From positions 1 to 48,521 of the forward strand of contig JBAXPR010000014.1 in NCBI GenBank assembly GCA_037132135.1: a DNA stretch of 48,521 nucleotides, written 5' to 3'. This DNA is from BOG-933 sp037132135 (GTDB lineage Bacteria > Pseudomonadota > Alphaproteobacteria > Azospirillales > Azospirillaceae). This document shows positions 8,910 to 16,836 of the stretch, in pieces (the stretch's first letter is position 1; each line of letters begins with the position of its first letter). A model generated the notes under the pieces. The model searched no databases and was not told the DNA's origin. It was given only the letters and a program-made list of their open reading frames with translations. The translations under genes and the position numbers were made by a program.

Positions 8910-9371
8910 TTATACGGGCTCGGGCGTCATCAGGCGATGGCGGATTGCGTGATCGAGCGAAATCCGACCCGGACCGCGCGCAATCAGCATCAGCAGAGCC
9001 AGAATCCAGAACTGATGCTCGGCGGTGTGATAGGCCGGCCCGAGGGCGTACTGGATCACCAGGGCCTGGGCCAGCAGCGGCAGCGCCGCCAACCGGGTGC
9101 CAAGCCCGACCAGCACCAGCACCGAGGCCACCAGCTCGTCGCCGGTGGCGATCACCGCCGCCACCGCCGGAGTGAGCAACGGCAGCGGATAGGTGGACTG
9201 GAACAACGCCAGCGTGCCCGGCCAGTCCGCCAGCTTGGCGAGGCCGGCTTGAAAGAAGATCACAAACAACGCCAGCCGGATCATGAGATCGGCGAGCGGA
9301 GCGAGACCGCGGTCGAGCAGCCGGATAAGTGACAGCACGAGCGGAGCGGTTCGGGCGAGCCAGAAGACCAT
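8910..9371 (-). CDS. DoxX family membrane protein
   Basis: 153 residues with four membrane segments. The DoxX pattern is visible: RLALFVIFFQAGLAKLADW in helix 1, then the loop containing FQSTYPLPLLTPAVAA, the ATGDELVASVLVLVGLGTRLAALPLL block, and a final segment with HQFWILALLMLIARGPGRISLDH. Family members have been linked to redox and thiol stress, but substrates are unclear. The start is ATG 9371, preceded by GGGAGGATCACCCC in minus-strand sense. The frame is open far upstream (to 11039), but that is antisense to the DAHP synthase. It is first in an apparent doxX-ampG operon. Confidence 0.86.
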   Translation of the reverse strand: MVFWLARTAPLVLSLIRLLDRGLAPLADLMIRLALFVIFFQAGLAKLADWPGTLALFQSTYPLPLLTPAVAAVIATGDELVASVLVLVGLGTRLAALPLLAQALVIQYALGPAYHTAEHQFWILALLMLIARGPGRISLDHAIRHRLMTPEPV

Positions 9372-9430
9372 GGGGTGATCCTCCCTTGGGCCAGGGGTCC
9401 ACGAGCTGGGAGACACTATGGCATCTGGCG

Positions 9431-9685
9431 GGGGCCGCGGCCCCTGCGAACACTGACAGGCGGAAACCAGGGGCGAAATCCCCACCTTATTGGCGCGGGA
9501 GGGCCAGTATGTCGGGTGAAAACGCGCGTACGTCGACTGGAAATGGGAATCATCCCCGGCTTTTTTCGGGGCAATTTGGCCCCTGGTCGGCAAAATCACC
9601 GGGTAAGCGGGGAAAATCCCCGGGGGTACGTCCGAAAAACCGGGGGTTTGAGGCGATTTCAGCCGTCCGGGGCGATTCCCGCCCC
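9431..9685. repeat. Cluster of G4/C4 inverted repeats
   Basis: Seen directly: GGGGCCGCGGCCCC, a perfect 14-bp palindrome at 9431-9444; GGGG-6-CCCC at 9470-9483; CCCCG-8-CGGGG at 9554-9571, sharing its right arm with GGGGC-6-GCCCC at 9568-9583; GGGG-5-CCCC at 9609-9621; and GGGGC-7-GCCCC at 9669-9685. Several loops are AT-rich (CGAAAT, AATTTG, AAAAT). The shared arm at 9568-9571 makes two of the hairpins mutually exclusive. Function unknown. They could be dispersed intergenic repeats, protein sites or RNA leader structures. Confidence 0.7.
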
Positions 9686-9728
9686 TCGCGGGCCGGCCGC
9701 CGCGCGGCGCCCGACGGAGATTAACGGA

Positions 9729-9758
9729 CTGGCATCTCGGGCGATAAGCGTTTATAGC
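9729..9758 (+). promoter_or_regulatory. Possible sigma-70 promoter for the DAHP synthase gene
   Basis: CTGGCA (9729-9734) and TATAGC (9753-9758) are separated by 18 bp in the only AT-richer part of the intergenic region. Each hexamer matches the consensus at four positions or better. A start near 9765 would give a leader of about 80 nt. Weak evidence. Confidence 0.3.
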
Positions 9759-9845
9759 CTGCGTTTTCGTGTTTTCCCTGGGGGCCAGCCCGAGCCGGGG
9801 CGGGCCGGGAACGAATGCCGGGGTCGCATGCCGGCGCAGAGAGAG

Positions 9846-11228
9846 ATGGTCATGGTCGAGCATTGGAGTCCCGATAGCTGGCGCGCAAAGCCGATCTGTC
9901 AGGTTCCCACCTATCCGGATGCCGGGAAGCTGGGCGCGGTCACCGGCCAGCTCGGCCGCCTGCCGCCGCTGGTGTTCGCGGGTGAGGCGCGGCGCCTGAA
10001 GGAGTTGCTGGCCCGGGCGGCGGGTGGCGAGGCCTTCGTGCTTCAGGGCGGCGATTGCGCCGAGAGCTTCACCGAGTTCGAGACCAACACCATCCGCGAC
10101 ACCTTCCGCGTCCTGCTCCAGATGGCGACGGTTCTGACATACGGCTGTGGCGTGCCCGTCATCCGCATCGGCCGCATGGCCGGCCAGTTCGCCAAGCCGC
10201 GCTCCAGCGATAGCGAGACCATCGGCGGCGTGACGCTGCCCTCCTATCGCGGCGACATGATCAATGGCGGTGCCTTCACTTCCAAGGACCGCATCCCCGA
10301 TCCCGACCGGATGATCCAGGCCTATTACCAGGCCGCAGCCACGCTCAATCTTTTGCGCGCCTTCGCCCAGGGTGGTTATGCCGACCTCCATCGCGTGCAC
10401 AAATGGACGCTGGATTTCGTGGCCAAGAGTCCGGCCGGAGAGAAGTTCCAGGCCATGGCCGGCAATCTGACCCAGGCGCTGGAATTCATGGCCGCCTGCG
10501 GCATCACCGCCGAGACCACGCCACAGATCCGCGAGGTCGAGTTCTTCACCTCCCACGAGGCATTGCTGCTGGAATACGAGGAGGCGCTGACCCGGCGCGA
10601 CAGCACGTCGGACGAACATCCCTGGGTCGGCACCTCGGCGCACATGCTGTGGATCGGCGACCGCACCCGCCAGCCCGACGGCGCTCATGTCGAATATCTG
10701 CGCGGCGTGCCCAATCCGGTCGGCGTCAAGTGTGGGCCGACCCTCAGTATTGACGATCTGCTGCGGCTGACCGACATCCTCAACCCCGATAACGAGCCCG
10801 GGCGGCTGGTGCTGATCGCGCGCATGGGGGCCGAGAAGGTCGAGGCCAAACTGGCGCCCCTGGTTCGGGCGGTCAAGGCGGCGGGGCGTAGCGTGGTCTG
10901 GATCAGCGATCCGATGCACGGCAACACGGTCAAGACCAGGAACGACTACAAGACTAGGCCGTTCGACGCCATCAGCGCCGAACTCAAGGGCTTTTTCGCG
11001 GTCTGCCGGGCCGAGGGCGTGCCGGCGGGCGGCGTCCATTTCGAGATGACCGGGCGCAATGTCACCGAGTGCATCGGCGGCGCCGAGAACCTCACCGACC
11101 TGGATCTGGCCGAATGCTATGATACCGCCTGCGATCCCCGCCTCAACGCCAGGCAGTCACTGGAGCTGGCGTTCCTGATCGCCGAAGAGTTGCGGGCCGA
11201 GAAGAAGCGGCGTGCCGCCGCCGGGTAA
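9846..11228 (+). CDS. Class II 3-deoxy-7-phosphoheptulonate synthase
   Basis: First enzyme of the shikimate pathway: phosphoenolpyruvate + erythrose 4-phosphate to DAHP. The 460 residues match the plant/Mycobacterium-type (class II, AroA-II) family: WSPDSWRAKP at the N-terminus, FVLQGGDCAESF, GRMAGQFAKPRS, the long active-site segment GTSAHMLWIGDRTRQ, VGVKCGPT, and WISDPMHGNT near the C-terminus. The length is typical. ATG 9846 (MVMVEHW) or ATG 9852 may be the start; only a weak GAGAGAG precedes them. The gene is followed after 28 bp by nicotinate phosphoribosyltransferase on the same strand. No Trp-, Phe- or Tyr-rich leader peptide is apparent upstream. Confidence 0.94.
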   Translation: MVMVEHWSPDSWRAKPICQVPTYPDAGKLGAVTGQLGRLPPLVFAGEARRLKELLARAAGGEAFVLQGGDCAESFTEFETNTIRDTFRVLLQMATVLTYGCGVPVIRIGRMAGQFAKPRSSDSETIGGVTLPSYRGDMINGGAFTSKDRIPDPDRMIQAYYQAAATLNLLRAFAQGGYADLHRVHKWTLDFVAKSPAGEKFQAMAGNLTQALEFMAACGITAETTPQIREVEFFTSHEALLLEYEEALTRRDSTSDEHPWVGTSAHMLWIGDRTRQPDGAHVEYLRGVPNPVGVKCGPTLSIDDLLRLTDILNPDNEPGRLVLIARMGAEKVEAKLAPLVRAVKAAGRSVVWISDPMHGNTVKTRNDYKTRPFDAISAELKGFFAVCRAEGVPAGGVHFEMTGRNVTECIGGAENLTDLDLAECYDTACDPRLNARQSLELAFLIAEELRAEKKRRAAAG

Positions 11229-11256
11229 GGCGGCGAAACCCATAAGGAGGGGCGTC

Positions 11257-12408
11257 ATGGACAGCAGCCGCGTACTGCCCGGCGGCAATCGGCCGGCCGG
11301 CGAGGCTATCGCCGACTGGACCGATGTCTACTTCAAACGCACAAAGGCTGCGGTCGGCCGCTTCGGCGACTGCATCGTGACATACGCGGTGTTCATGCGC
11401 CGGCCGGTGCTCTCGGCGCCGCGGCTGGCCGTCGACTGGCTGCAGGCCGTGGCCCGGGAGCGCGGCATCGAGGTCGGGGTCGATCTCCGCTACCCCGAGG
11501 GCAAGTGGGTCGGGGCGGGTGAGCCGATCTTCTACTACACCGGCTCGCTCTTTCACCTCGCCGAGCTGGAAACCATTCTGCTGATGAAGCTGGGGCCGGC
11601 CTGCGTCGCCGCGTACAATGCCTACACCATGTGTTCCGACCTGCCCAAGGTGGCATTCCTGGCCATGGACGCCCGCCACTGCGCCGGGACCGAGATGGCC
11701 GAGATCATGGCGTACGCCTGCTCGGTGGGCTCGGAACGGGCTAGGCGCAAGGTCGGCGCCGTCGGCTTCATCGGTAACGCCACCGATGCCACCGCCGGTT
11801 ATTTCGGCCCCGAGCCCGGCCGGGGCACCATGCCCCATGCCCTGATCGGCTATGCCGGCTCGACTGTACGTGCGGCCGAGATGTTCCACGAGACCTTTCC
11901 CGACATCCCGCTCACGGTTCTGGTCGATTATTTTGGCAAGGAGGTCACCGACAGCATCGCCTACGCCCGGCGCTTTCCCGGGCTGGCGGCTTCGGGGCGG
12001 CTGGCCGTACGCCTGGATACCGCCGGCAGCCGCTTCGTCGAAGGGCTCGACCCCTCGGCCTCGTACGCGGTGCTGGAGCGCCACGCCCCGGAAGCGGTCC
12101 GCGGCTACCGCGACGAGACCCAGCTGCGCTACCTGATCGGGGCCGGCGTTTCGGCGGCGGCGATCTACCACCTTCGCGACGCCCTCGATCAGGCGGGCTT
12201 CCCGGGGGTCAGGATCGTCGCCTCCAGCGGGTTTGGCCCTGCCAAGTGCCGGGTGATGGCGGAAGCCGCGGCGCCCATCGACATCGTCGGCACCGGTTCC
12301 TATCTGCCTGAACACTGGGGCGAAACCTACGCCACCGCCGATATCATCGAGTATGATGGCGTTCGCCGGGTCAAACTCGGGCGCGAGTTCCTGTTCCGCC
12401 GCGGCTGA
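11257..12408 (+). CDS. pncB: Nicotinate phosphoribosyltransferase
   Basis: Salvages nicotinate with PRPP to nicotinate mononucleotide for NAD synthesis. It is 383 residues, at the short end for the family. Visible family blocks are WTDVYFKRTK near the N-terminus, FMRRPVL, FYYTGSLFHLAELET, ARHCAGTEMAEI, FIGNATDATAG, GTMPHALIGYAGS, LVDYFGKEV, VRLDTAGSRFVEG, and the phosphate-binding end VASSGFGPAKCR followed by DIVGTGSYLP. ATG 11257 has AAGGAGGGG just upstream. It lies 28 bp after the DAHP synthase and is probably co-transcribed, although the two pathways are not directly linked. The gene symbol follows function, not verified orthology with E. coli PncB. Confidence 0.86.
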   Translation: MDSSRVLPGGNRPAGEAIADWTDVYFKRTKAAVGRFGDCIVTYAVFMRRPVLSAPRLAVDWLQAVARERGIEVGVDLRYPEGKWVGAGEPIFYYTGSLFHLAELETILLMKLGPACVAAYNAYTMCSDLPKVAFLAMDARHCAGTEMAEIMAYACSVGSERARRKVGAVGFIGNATDATAGYFGPEPGRGTMPHALIGYAGSTVRAAEMFHETFPDIPLTVLVDYFGKEVTDSIAYARRFPGLAASGRLAVRLDTAGSRFVEGLDPSASYAVLERHAPEAVRGYRDETQLRYLIGAGVSAAAIYHLRDALDQAGFPGVRIVASSGFGPAKCRVMAEAAAPIDIVGTGSYLPEHWGETYATADIIEYDGVRRVKLGREFLFRRG

Positions 12409-12482
12409 TTGGCCGGGGCCGTTCAGCTCGACACCGTCGGCGATGTGCGCTATACTGGCAAACGGGCAGGAGGGAATGCATC

Positions 12483-12914
12483 ATGGATGCCGAACTCAAG
12501 GGGCTGTTGACCCAGGTGCTGACAGGATTGTCGACCCTCCAGTCGGGGCAGGACGAGCTGCGCCACGAGGTGGCTGGCCTCCGCACCGACGTCAATGCCC
12601 TTCAGAAAGATGTTTCGTCCCTTCAGAAGGATGTCTCATCCCTTCAGAATGATGTCTCGTCCCTTCAGAAGGATGTCTCATCCCTTCAGAAGGACGTCTC
12701 ATCCGTGCAGATGGACGTTGCGTCTCTGCAGTCCGGGCAGAAGGCACTTCGTGAGGACATCGCGGTCTTGCAGTCGGGGCAGGAGGAGCTGCGCCGGGTT
12801 ACCAGCGCCAACCATTTCCGGGTCATGGGGCGGATCGATCAGCTTTCGCTCCAGTTGGAGCGGCACCTCGCGTCGCCGCATGAGCCGCCGACCGAGGGTC
12901 TGAAGCGCGCCTGA
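12483..12914 (+). CDS. Heptad-repeat coiled-coil protein
   Basis: A 143-residue hydrophilic protein without signal or membrane segment. From about residue 14 to 105 it is a continuous predicted coiled coil. Three LQSGQ-x-x-LR units flank a core of near-perfect seven-residue repeats of the type LQKDVSS. The core is encoded by a 21-bp tandem repeat (12600-12725). The last 40 residues (NHFRVMGRIDQLSLQLERHL) are a further helix and an acidic/proline tail. AGGAGG precedes ATG 12483. It sits 14 bp before the VWA-like gene on the same strand, suggesting a joint transcript. I do not recognise a characterised family; a structural or scaffold role is only a guess. Confidence 0.8.
   Translation: MDAELKGLLTQVLTGLSTLQSGQDELRHEVAGLRTDVNALQKDVSSLQKDVSSLQNDVSSLQKDVSSLQKDVSSVQMDVASLQSGQKALREDIAVLQSGQEELRRVTSANHFRVMGRIDQLSLQLERHLASPHEPPTEGLKRA
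12600..12725 (+). repeat. 21-bp in-frame tandem repeat (six units)
   Basis: Units run 12600-12620, 12621-12641, 12642-12662, 12663-12683, 12684-12704 and 12705-12725. Units 2 and 4 are identical, units 1, 3 and 5 differ from them by only one to three bases, and unit 6 is more divergent. Each encodes one coiled-coil heptad (LQKDVSS type). Since 21 is a multiple of three, gain or loss of a unit keeps the frame. A second, longer repeat flanks it: CAGTCGGGGCAGGA near 12541 recurs near 12772. Confidence 0.92.
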
Positions 12915-12928
12915 GCGGGGCGGGCGAT

Positions 12929-13660
12929 ATGACCGGGACCGGCAAGACGGTATCCGCCGGCGGGGCCTCCCAGGCCGAAATCGATGCCTTTTTGCGCCGG
13001 GTCGCGGCGGCGCCGGCGCCGCAGGCGGTTGCGGGCGGCCGCGGGCGTCTGATGTTCGCGATCGATGCCACCGCCAGCCGCCAGCCGACCTGGGACCGCG
13101 CCCGCCAGCTCCAGCGCGAGATGTTCGAGGTGACGGCTGCGCTGGGCGGGCTCGACATCCAGCTGGTCTATTTTCGCGGCTATGGGGAGTGCAAGGCCAG
13201 CCCCTGGCTGGCCGATGCCACTGACCTGGGCCGGCGCATGGCCGGGGTCGAGTGTCTGGCCGGACATACCCAATGGTGCCGGGTGCTCGGCCATGCCGCC
13301 ACCGAGACCCGGCGCGGCAAGGTCGGTGCGCTGGTGTGCGTCGGTGATGCCTGCGAGGAGGAGATCGACCGGCTCGGTGATCTGGCCGGCCAGTTGGGAC
13401 TGCTCGGGGTGCCGGCGTTCTGTTTTCACGAAGGGCCGGATCTCCAGGCCCGGCTGGCCTTCGAGCAGGTGGCGAAACTCACCGGCGGCGCCTATTGTCC
13501 CTTTGATGGTGCCAGCGCCCGGCAATTGCGCGATCTCTTGTCGGCGGTGGCGGTCTATGCTGCCGGGGGGCTGGCGGCGCTGGCCGATTTCGGTCAGGCC
13601 CGCGGTGGTGCCGCAAGGGTGCTGACCGATCGCCTGGCGAAGCCGCAGGACAAAGACTGA
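12929..13660 (+). CDS. VWA-like domain protein
   Basis: 243 residues, no signal peptide. FAIDATASRQPTWDRA near residue 43 has the D-x-T-x-S arrangement of a MIDAS metal site, and the downstream alternation of strands and helices (IQLVYFRGYGE, KVGALVCVGDACEEEID, VPAFCFHEG) fits a von Willebrand A fold. The N-terminal 35 residues are Ala/Pro-rich. ATG 12929 follows GAGCGGGGCGGGCGAT. It is 30 bp upstream of a membrane J-domain gene. This pairing is, as I recall, frequent in Rhodospirillales, but its role is not established. The coiled-coil gene lies immediately upstream. Confidence 0.78.
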   Translation: MTGTGKTVSAGGASQAEIDAFLRRVAAAPAPQAVAGGRGRLMFAIDATASRQPTWDRARQLQREMFEVTAALGGLDIQLVYFRGYGECKASPWLADATDLGRRMAGVECLAGHTQWCRVLGHAATETRRGKVGALVCVGDACEEEIDRLGDLAGQLGLLGVPAFCFHEGPDLQARLAFEQVAKLTGGAYCPFDGASARQLRDLLSAVAVYAAGGLAALADFGQARGGAARVLTDRLAKPQDKD

Positions 13661-13690
13661 AGCCGTAACCAGGGCGACAAGGAGGGCGGG

Positions 13691-14398
13691 GTGCCGGCAG
13701 TCCTGTTCGGAGCGGCGCTGGTGGTGGTTGCGGTGCTGCTGGCCCGTGGATTTCTCAGCCTCGAGCCGCGGGAGCTGGCGCGGATTTTGCGCTGGACCGG
13801 CGCGGCGGCGGCGGTGGTCGCGACGCTGCTGCTGATCCTCTCGGGGCGCGAGGGGGTGCTCGTGCCGCTGGCGCTGGTCGCGCTGCCGCTGGCGCTGCGC
13901 CGGAGCGGGCGACGCTGGCTTGGCGGCGCCCGCGCCGGGAGCCCGGCGCCCGGCCGAAGCTCCTGCCTGGAGACCCGGCTCCTGCGCATGACCCTGGAGC
14001 ACGACAGCGGCCGGCTGAGCGGTGAGGTCCGGGCGGGACGCTTTGCCGGGCGGCGGCTCGACCAACTGGGCGACGAGGACCTGACCGATTTGCGCCAGGA
14101 TTGCCGGCGCGACGACCCGGAGGGGCTGCCGGTGCTGGAAACCTGGCTTGAGCGCAGCTGGGGGCCGGGCTGGCGTCAGCGTGCCGAGGCCGCCGGCGGT
14201 CCAGGCGCGGCCGCTCAGGCCGGGCCGATGACCCGGGACGAAGCGCTGTCGGTTCTTGGTCTTGAGGCCGGCGCCGGCTCCGAGGCGGTTCGCGAAGCTC
14301 ATCGCCGGCTGATGGCCAGGGTGCATCCCGACCATGGCGGCTCGACCTGGCTTGCGGCCAAGCTCAATCAGGCCCGGGACCTGCTGTTGAAGTCCTGA
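13691..14398 (+). CDS. Membrane-anchored J-domain protein
   Basis: 235 residues. Two hydrophobic segments (about 3-20 and 36-65) anchor the N-terminus. A linker of about 110 residues follows, then a C-terminal J domain starting at about 180 (MTRDEALSVLGLEAGAGSEAVREAHRRL), with the essential HPD motif in VHPDHGGS and the closing helix AAKLNQARDLLL. This layout resembles the Tim14/Pam18-like J proteins of alphaproteobacteria. J domains stimulate Hsp70 (DnaK) ATPase activity, so the protein should recruit DnaK to the inner membrane. The start is GTG 13691 with GGAGG at 13681. Co-directional with the VWA-like gene. Confidence 0.85.
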   Translation: MPAVLFGAALVVVAVLLARGFLSLEPRELARILRWTGAAAAVVATLLLILSGREGVLVPLALVALPLALRRSGRRWLGGARAGSPAPGRSSCLETRLLRMTLEHDSGRLSGEVRAGRFAGRRLDQLGDEDLTDLRQDCRRDDPEGLPVLETWLERSWGPGWRQRAEAAGGPGAAAQAGPMTRDEALSVLGLEAGAGSEAVREAHRRLMARVHPDHGGSTWLAAKLNQARDLLLKS

Positions 14399-14553
14399 CG
14401 GGAATAAGCCGCGGCCCTGACTGTTCTTGTGGCAGGGGTTGCGTCGGGGCTGCCCCCTGTGGCAATAAACCGATGGCTTCAGCCCTCCTCCTGGACCTCA
14501 GCGCCGGTTCCGCTCCGCTTCGCCCCATCATGCCTCATCCTGAAGAGAGCTTC

Positions 14554-15426
14554 ATGAGAAAACCTGTACGCAAGGCGGTGTTCCCGGTCGCGGGACTCGG
14601 CACCCGCTTCCTGCCGGCGACCAAGGCGATTCCGAAAGAAATGCTGCCGCTGGTCGACAAGCCGTTGCTCCAGCATGCGGTCGACGAGGCACGCGAGGCC
14701 GGGATCGAGGAGTTTGTCTTCGTCACCGGTGGCGGCAAGCGCGCGATCGAAGATCATTTCGACGCCGACAACGAACTCAACGGCTTTCTTGAGGCGCGCG
14801 GCAACAAGGAGGGGCTGGCCGCGGTGCGCGAGACCGAGATTTCGCCGGGCAAGCTCTTTTACACCCGCCAGCAGCAGCCGCTGGGACTCGGCCATGCCGT
14901 GTGGTGCGCGCGGGCGGTGATCGGCAGCGACCCCTTCGCGATCATCCTGCCCGACGACTATGTGCTGTCGCAAAAGCCCTGCCTCAGGCAGATGGTCGAG
15001 GCCTATCAGGAGGTCGGCGGCAATATCGTTGCGGTTGAGGACGTGCCGCGCGAACACACCAACCGCTATGGTATCCTCAAGGTCGGGCATGACGACGGCC
15101 GGCTGGTGGTGGTCGATGGCATGGTTGAAAAGCCCAAGCCCGAGGAGGCGCCGTCGACGCTGTCGATCATCGGCCGCTACATCCTGCAGCCCGAGGTGAT
15201 GGAGATCCTCTCGCTGCGCGAGCGCGGCGCCGGCGGCGAGATTCAGCTGACGGACTCGATGGCCAAGCTGATCGGCCGGCAGCCGTTTCACGGTTTGCGC
15301 TTTGAGGGCATCCGCTATGATTGCGGCGGCAAGGTCGGCTTCCTCGAAGCCACCATCGCGCACGCCTTGACTCGTCCCGACATGGCCGACAAGGTACGCG
15401 AGCTGTTGAGGAAATACGCATCCTGA
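14554..15426 (+). CDS. galU: UTP--glucose-1-phosphate uridylyltransferase
   Basis: Makes UDP-glucose from UTP and glucose 1-phosphate. The 290-residue protein carries the nucleotidyltransferase signature FPVAGLGTRFLPATKAIPKEMLPL at the N-terminus, DKPLLQHAVDEA, LGLGHAVWCA, LPDDYVL, VEKPKPEEAPS and YDCGGKVGFLEA, all standard for bacterial GalU. ATG 14554 gives the family-typical N-terminus MRKPVRKAVFPVAG. The frame is open back to 14473, but that part lacks similarity. It is followed by UDP-glucose dehydrogenase and phosphomannomutase genes on the same strand, making a sugar-nucleotide supply cluster. Confidence 0.96.
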   Translation: MRKPVRKAVFPVAGLGTRFLPATKAIPKEMLPLVDKPLLQHAVDEAREAGIEEFVFVTGGGKRAIEDHFDADNELNGFLEARGNKEGLAAVRETEISPGKLFYTRQQQPLGLGHAVWCARAVIGSDPFAIILPDDYVLSQKPCLRQMVEAYQEVGGNIVAVEDVPREHTNRYGILKVGHDDGRLVVVDGMVEKPKPEEAPSTLSIIGRYILQPEVMEILSLRERGAGGEIQLTDSMAKLIGRQPFHGLRFEGIRYDCGGKVGFLEATIAHALTRPDMADKVRELLRKYAS

Positions 15427-15476
15427 CCCCGGTGTGAGCGGGGACGGGCTGTGGGCGTGGGGGCGTAACCGGGGTC
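15425..15476 (+). repeat. Inverted repeat between galU and UDP-glucose dehydrogenase
   Basis: GACCCCGG (15425-15432) and CCGGGGTC (15469-15476) are perfect 8-bp arms with a 36-nt spacer. The first arm overlaps the galU stop codon. No T-run follows, so it is not a clear terminator. It could modulate read-through or stabilise the upstream message. Confidence 0.35.
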
Positions 15477-15495
15477 GCTCTGGCAAGGGGGAAAA

Positions 15496-16836
15496 ATGCG
15501 CATCGCAATGATCGGAACCGGGTACGTCGGATTGGTATCCGGCGCCTGTTTCTCCGAATTTGGCGTCACCACCGTGTGTGTCGACAAGGATGCCGAAAAG
15601 ATCGCGCGGCTGAAGGACGGCAAGATGCCGATCTACGAGCCGGGCCTCGACGAGTTGGTGCTGAAGAACGTTCATGCCGGCCGTTTATCGTTCACCACCG
15701 ATCTGCCTTCGGCGGTCGCGGGGGCTGATGCGGTTTTCATCGCGGTCGGCACACCGACCCGTCCCGAAGACGGCTCGGCCGACCTCCGCTATGTCTATGG
15801 CGTCGCCGAGGAACTGGCGCGCGGGCTCGACGGCTACACCGTGGTTGTGACCAAATCGACGGTGCCGGTGGGCACCGGCCGCGAGGTCGAGGCGATCGTC
15901 CGTCGCACCCGCCCCGACGCCGATTTCGACATCGCCTCCAACCCCGAGTTTCTCCGCGAGGGGTCGGCGATCGGCGACTTCATGCGTCCGGACCGGGTGG
16001 TGATCGGTGCCGAGTCCGAGCGGGCGCGCGAAATCATGCGCCGCCTCTACCGGCCGCTCTACCTGATCGAGACGCCGATCGTGATGACCTCGGTCGAGAC
16101 CTCGGAGCTGACCAAGTACGCCGCCAATGCCTTTCTTGCGACCAAGATCACCTTTATCAACGAGATTGCCGACCTCTGTGAGCGGGTCGGCGCCGACGTT
16201 CATGACGTCGCCCGCGGCATCGGTCTCGATGGTCGCATCGGCAAGAAGTTTCTCCACGCCGGTCCCGGCTATGGCGGCTCGTGCTTTCCCAAGGACACCA
16301 TGGCGCTGGTCCAGACCGCGCGCAAGGCCGGGGCGCCGGCCCGCATTGTCGAGACCGTGGTCGAGGTCAACGACCGGCGCAAGAAGCAGATGGCCGAACG
16401 GATCATCGCGGCCTGCGGCGGTTCGGTCGCCGGCAAGACCGTCGGCGTGCTTGGCGTGACCTTCAAGCCCAATACCGACGATATGCGGGACGCGCCCGCC
16501 CTCGATATCCTGCCCGCGCTCCAGGCCGCCGGGGCGCGCATCCGCGCCTACGATCCCGAAGGCATGGAGGAGGCCAGGAAACTGCTGCCCGGCATCGAGT
16601 GGTGCCACGATGCCTATGACGCCCTGGCCGGGGCCGATGCCGCGACCGTGCTGACCGAGTGGAACGAGTTCCGCGCCCTCGATTTCGGGCGGATGCGGGC
16701 GGTGATGAAGGGGCATGTCGTGGTTGACCTGCGTAACGTCTACAACCCCGACGAGGTCATCGGCGCCGGCTTCAGCTATTCCTCGATCGGGCGGCCGCGC
16801 AGGAGTCACAGCCCGGCCGAGGAGGCCGATCAGTGA
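15496..16836 (+). CDS. ugd: UDP-glucose 6-dehydrogenase
   Basis: Oxidises UDP-glucose to UDP-glucuronate with two NAD+. It has 446 residues. The N-terminal Rossmann motif is MIGTGYVGLVSGACFSEFG, TKSTVPVGTG and NPEFLREGSAI lie in the middle, and the catalytic cysteine is in GPGYGGSCFPKD. The C-terminal domain has GVTFKPNTDDMRDAP. Length and motifs are those of the bacterial Ugd/TuaD/RkpK family. AAGGGGGAAAA precedes ATG 15496. It uses the product of GalU encoded just upstream, and its stop overlaps the start of the next gene by 4 bp. Confidence 0.96.
   Translation: MRIAMIGTGYVGLVSGACFSEFGVTTVCVDKDAEKIARLKDGKMPIYEPGLDELVLKNVHAGRLSFTTDLPSAVAGADAVFIAVGTPTRPEDGSADLRYVYGVAEELARGLDGYTVVVTKSTVPVGTGREVEAIVRRTRPDADFDIASNPEFLREGSAIGDFMRPDRVVIGAESERAREIMRRLYRPLYLIETPIVMTSVETSELTKYAANAFLATKITFINEIADLCERVGADVHDVARGIGLDGRIGKKFLHAGPGYGGSCFPKDTMALVQTARKAGAPARIVETVVEVNDRRKKQMAERIIAACGGSVAGKTVGVLGVTFKPNTDDMRDAPALDILPALQAAGARIRAYDPEGMEEARKLLPGIEWCHDAYDALAGADAATVLTEWNEFRALDFGRMRAVMKGHVVVDLRNVYNPDEVIGAGFSYSSIGRPRRSHSPAEEADQ

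Larger units (their letters stand above)
9372..9845. other. 474-bp intergenic region rich in G4/C4 inverted repeats
   Basis: No convincing gene. The + frame that continues into the DAHP synthase is open here, but the translation is low-complexity Arg/Gly/Pro and lacks a plausible start. The stretch contains at least six short inverted repeats built from GGGG and CCCC arms (9431-9685) and an AT-richer tail at about 9720-9780 that could hold a promoter. It separates divergently transcribed doxX-ampG and DAHP synthase, so regulatory elements for both must lie here. Confidence 0.7.

Noticed and set aside
9375..9845. N-terminal extension of the DAHP synthase by 157 residues
   Set aside because: Class II enzymes start close to WSPDSWR. 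The upstream frame crosses the inverted repeats and is low-complexity.
9372..11039. Minus-strand open frame that would extend the DoxX protein by 556 residues
   Set aside because: It is antisense to the DAHP synthase. ATG 9371 with GGGAGG gives a normal-length DoxX protein.
12600..12725. Possible CRISPR array
   Set aside because: The 21-bp units are contiguous without spacers and in frame within a coding sequence, so this is a protein repeat.
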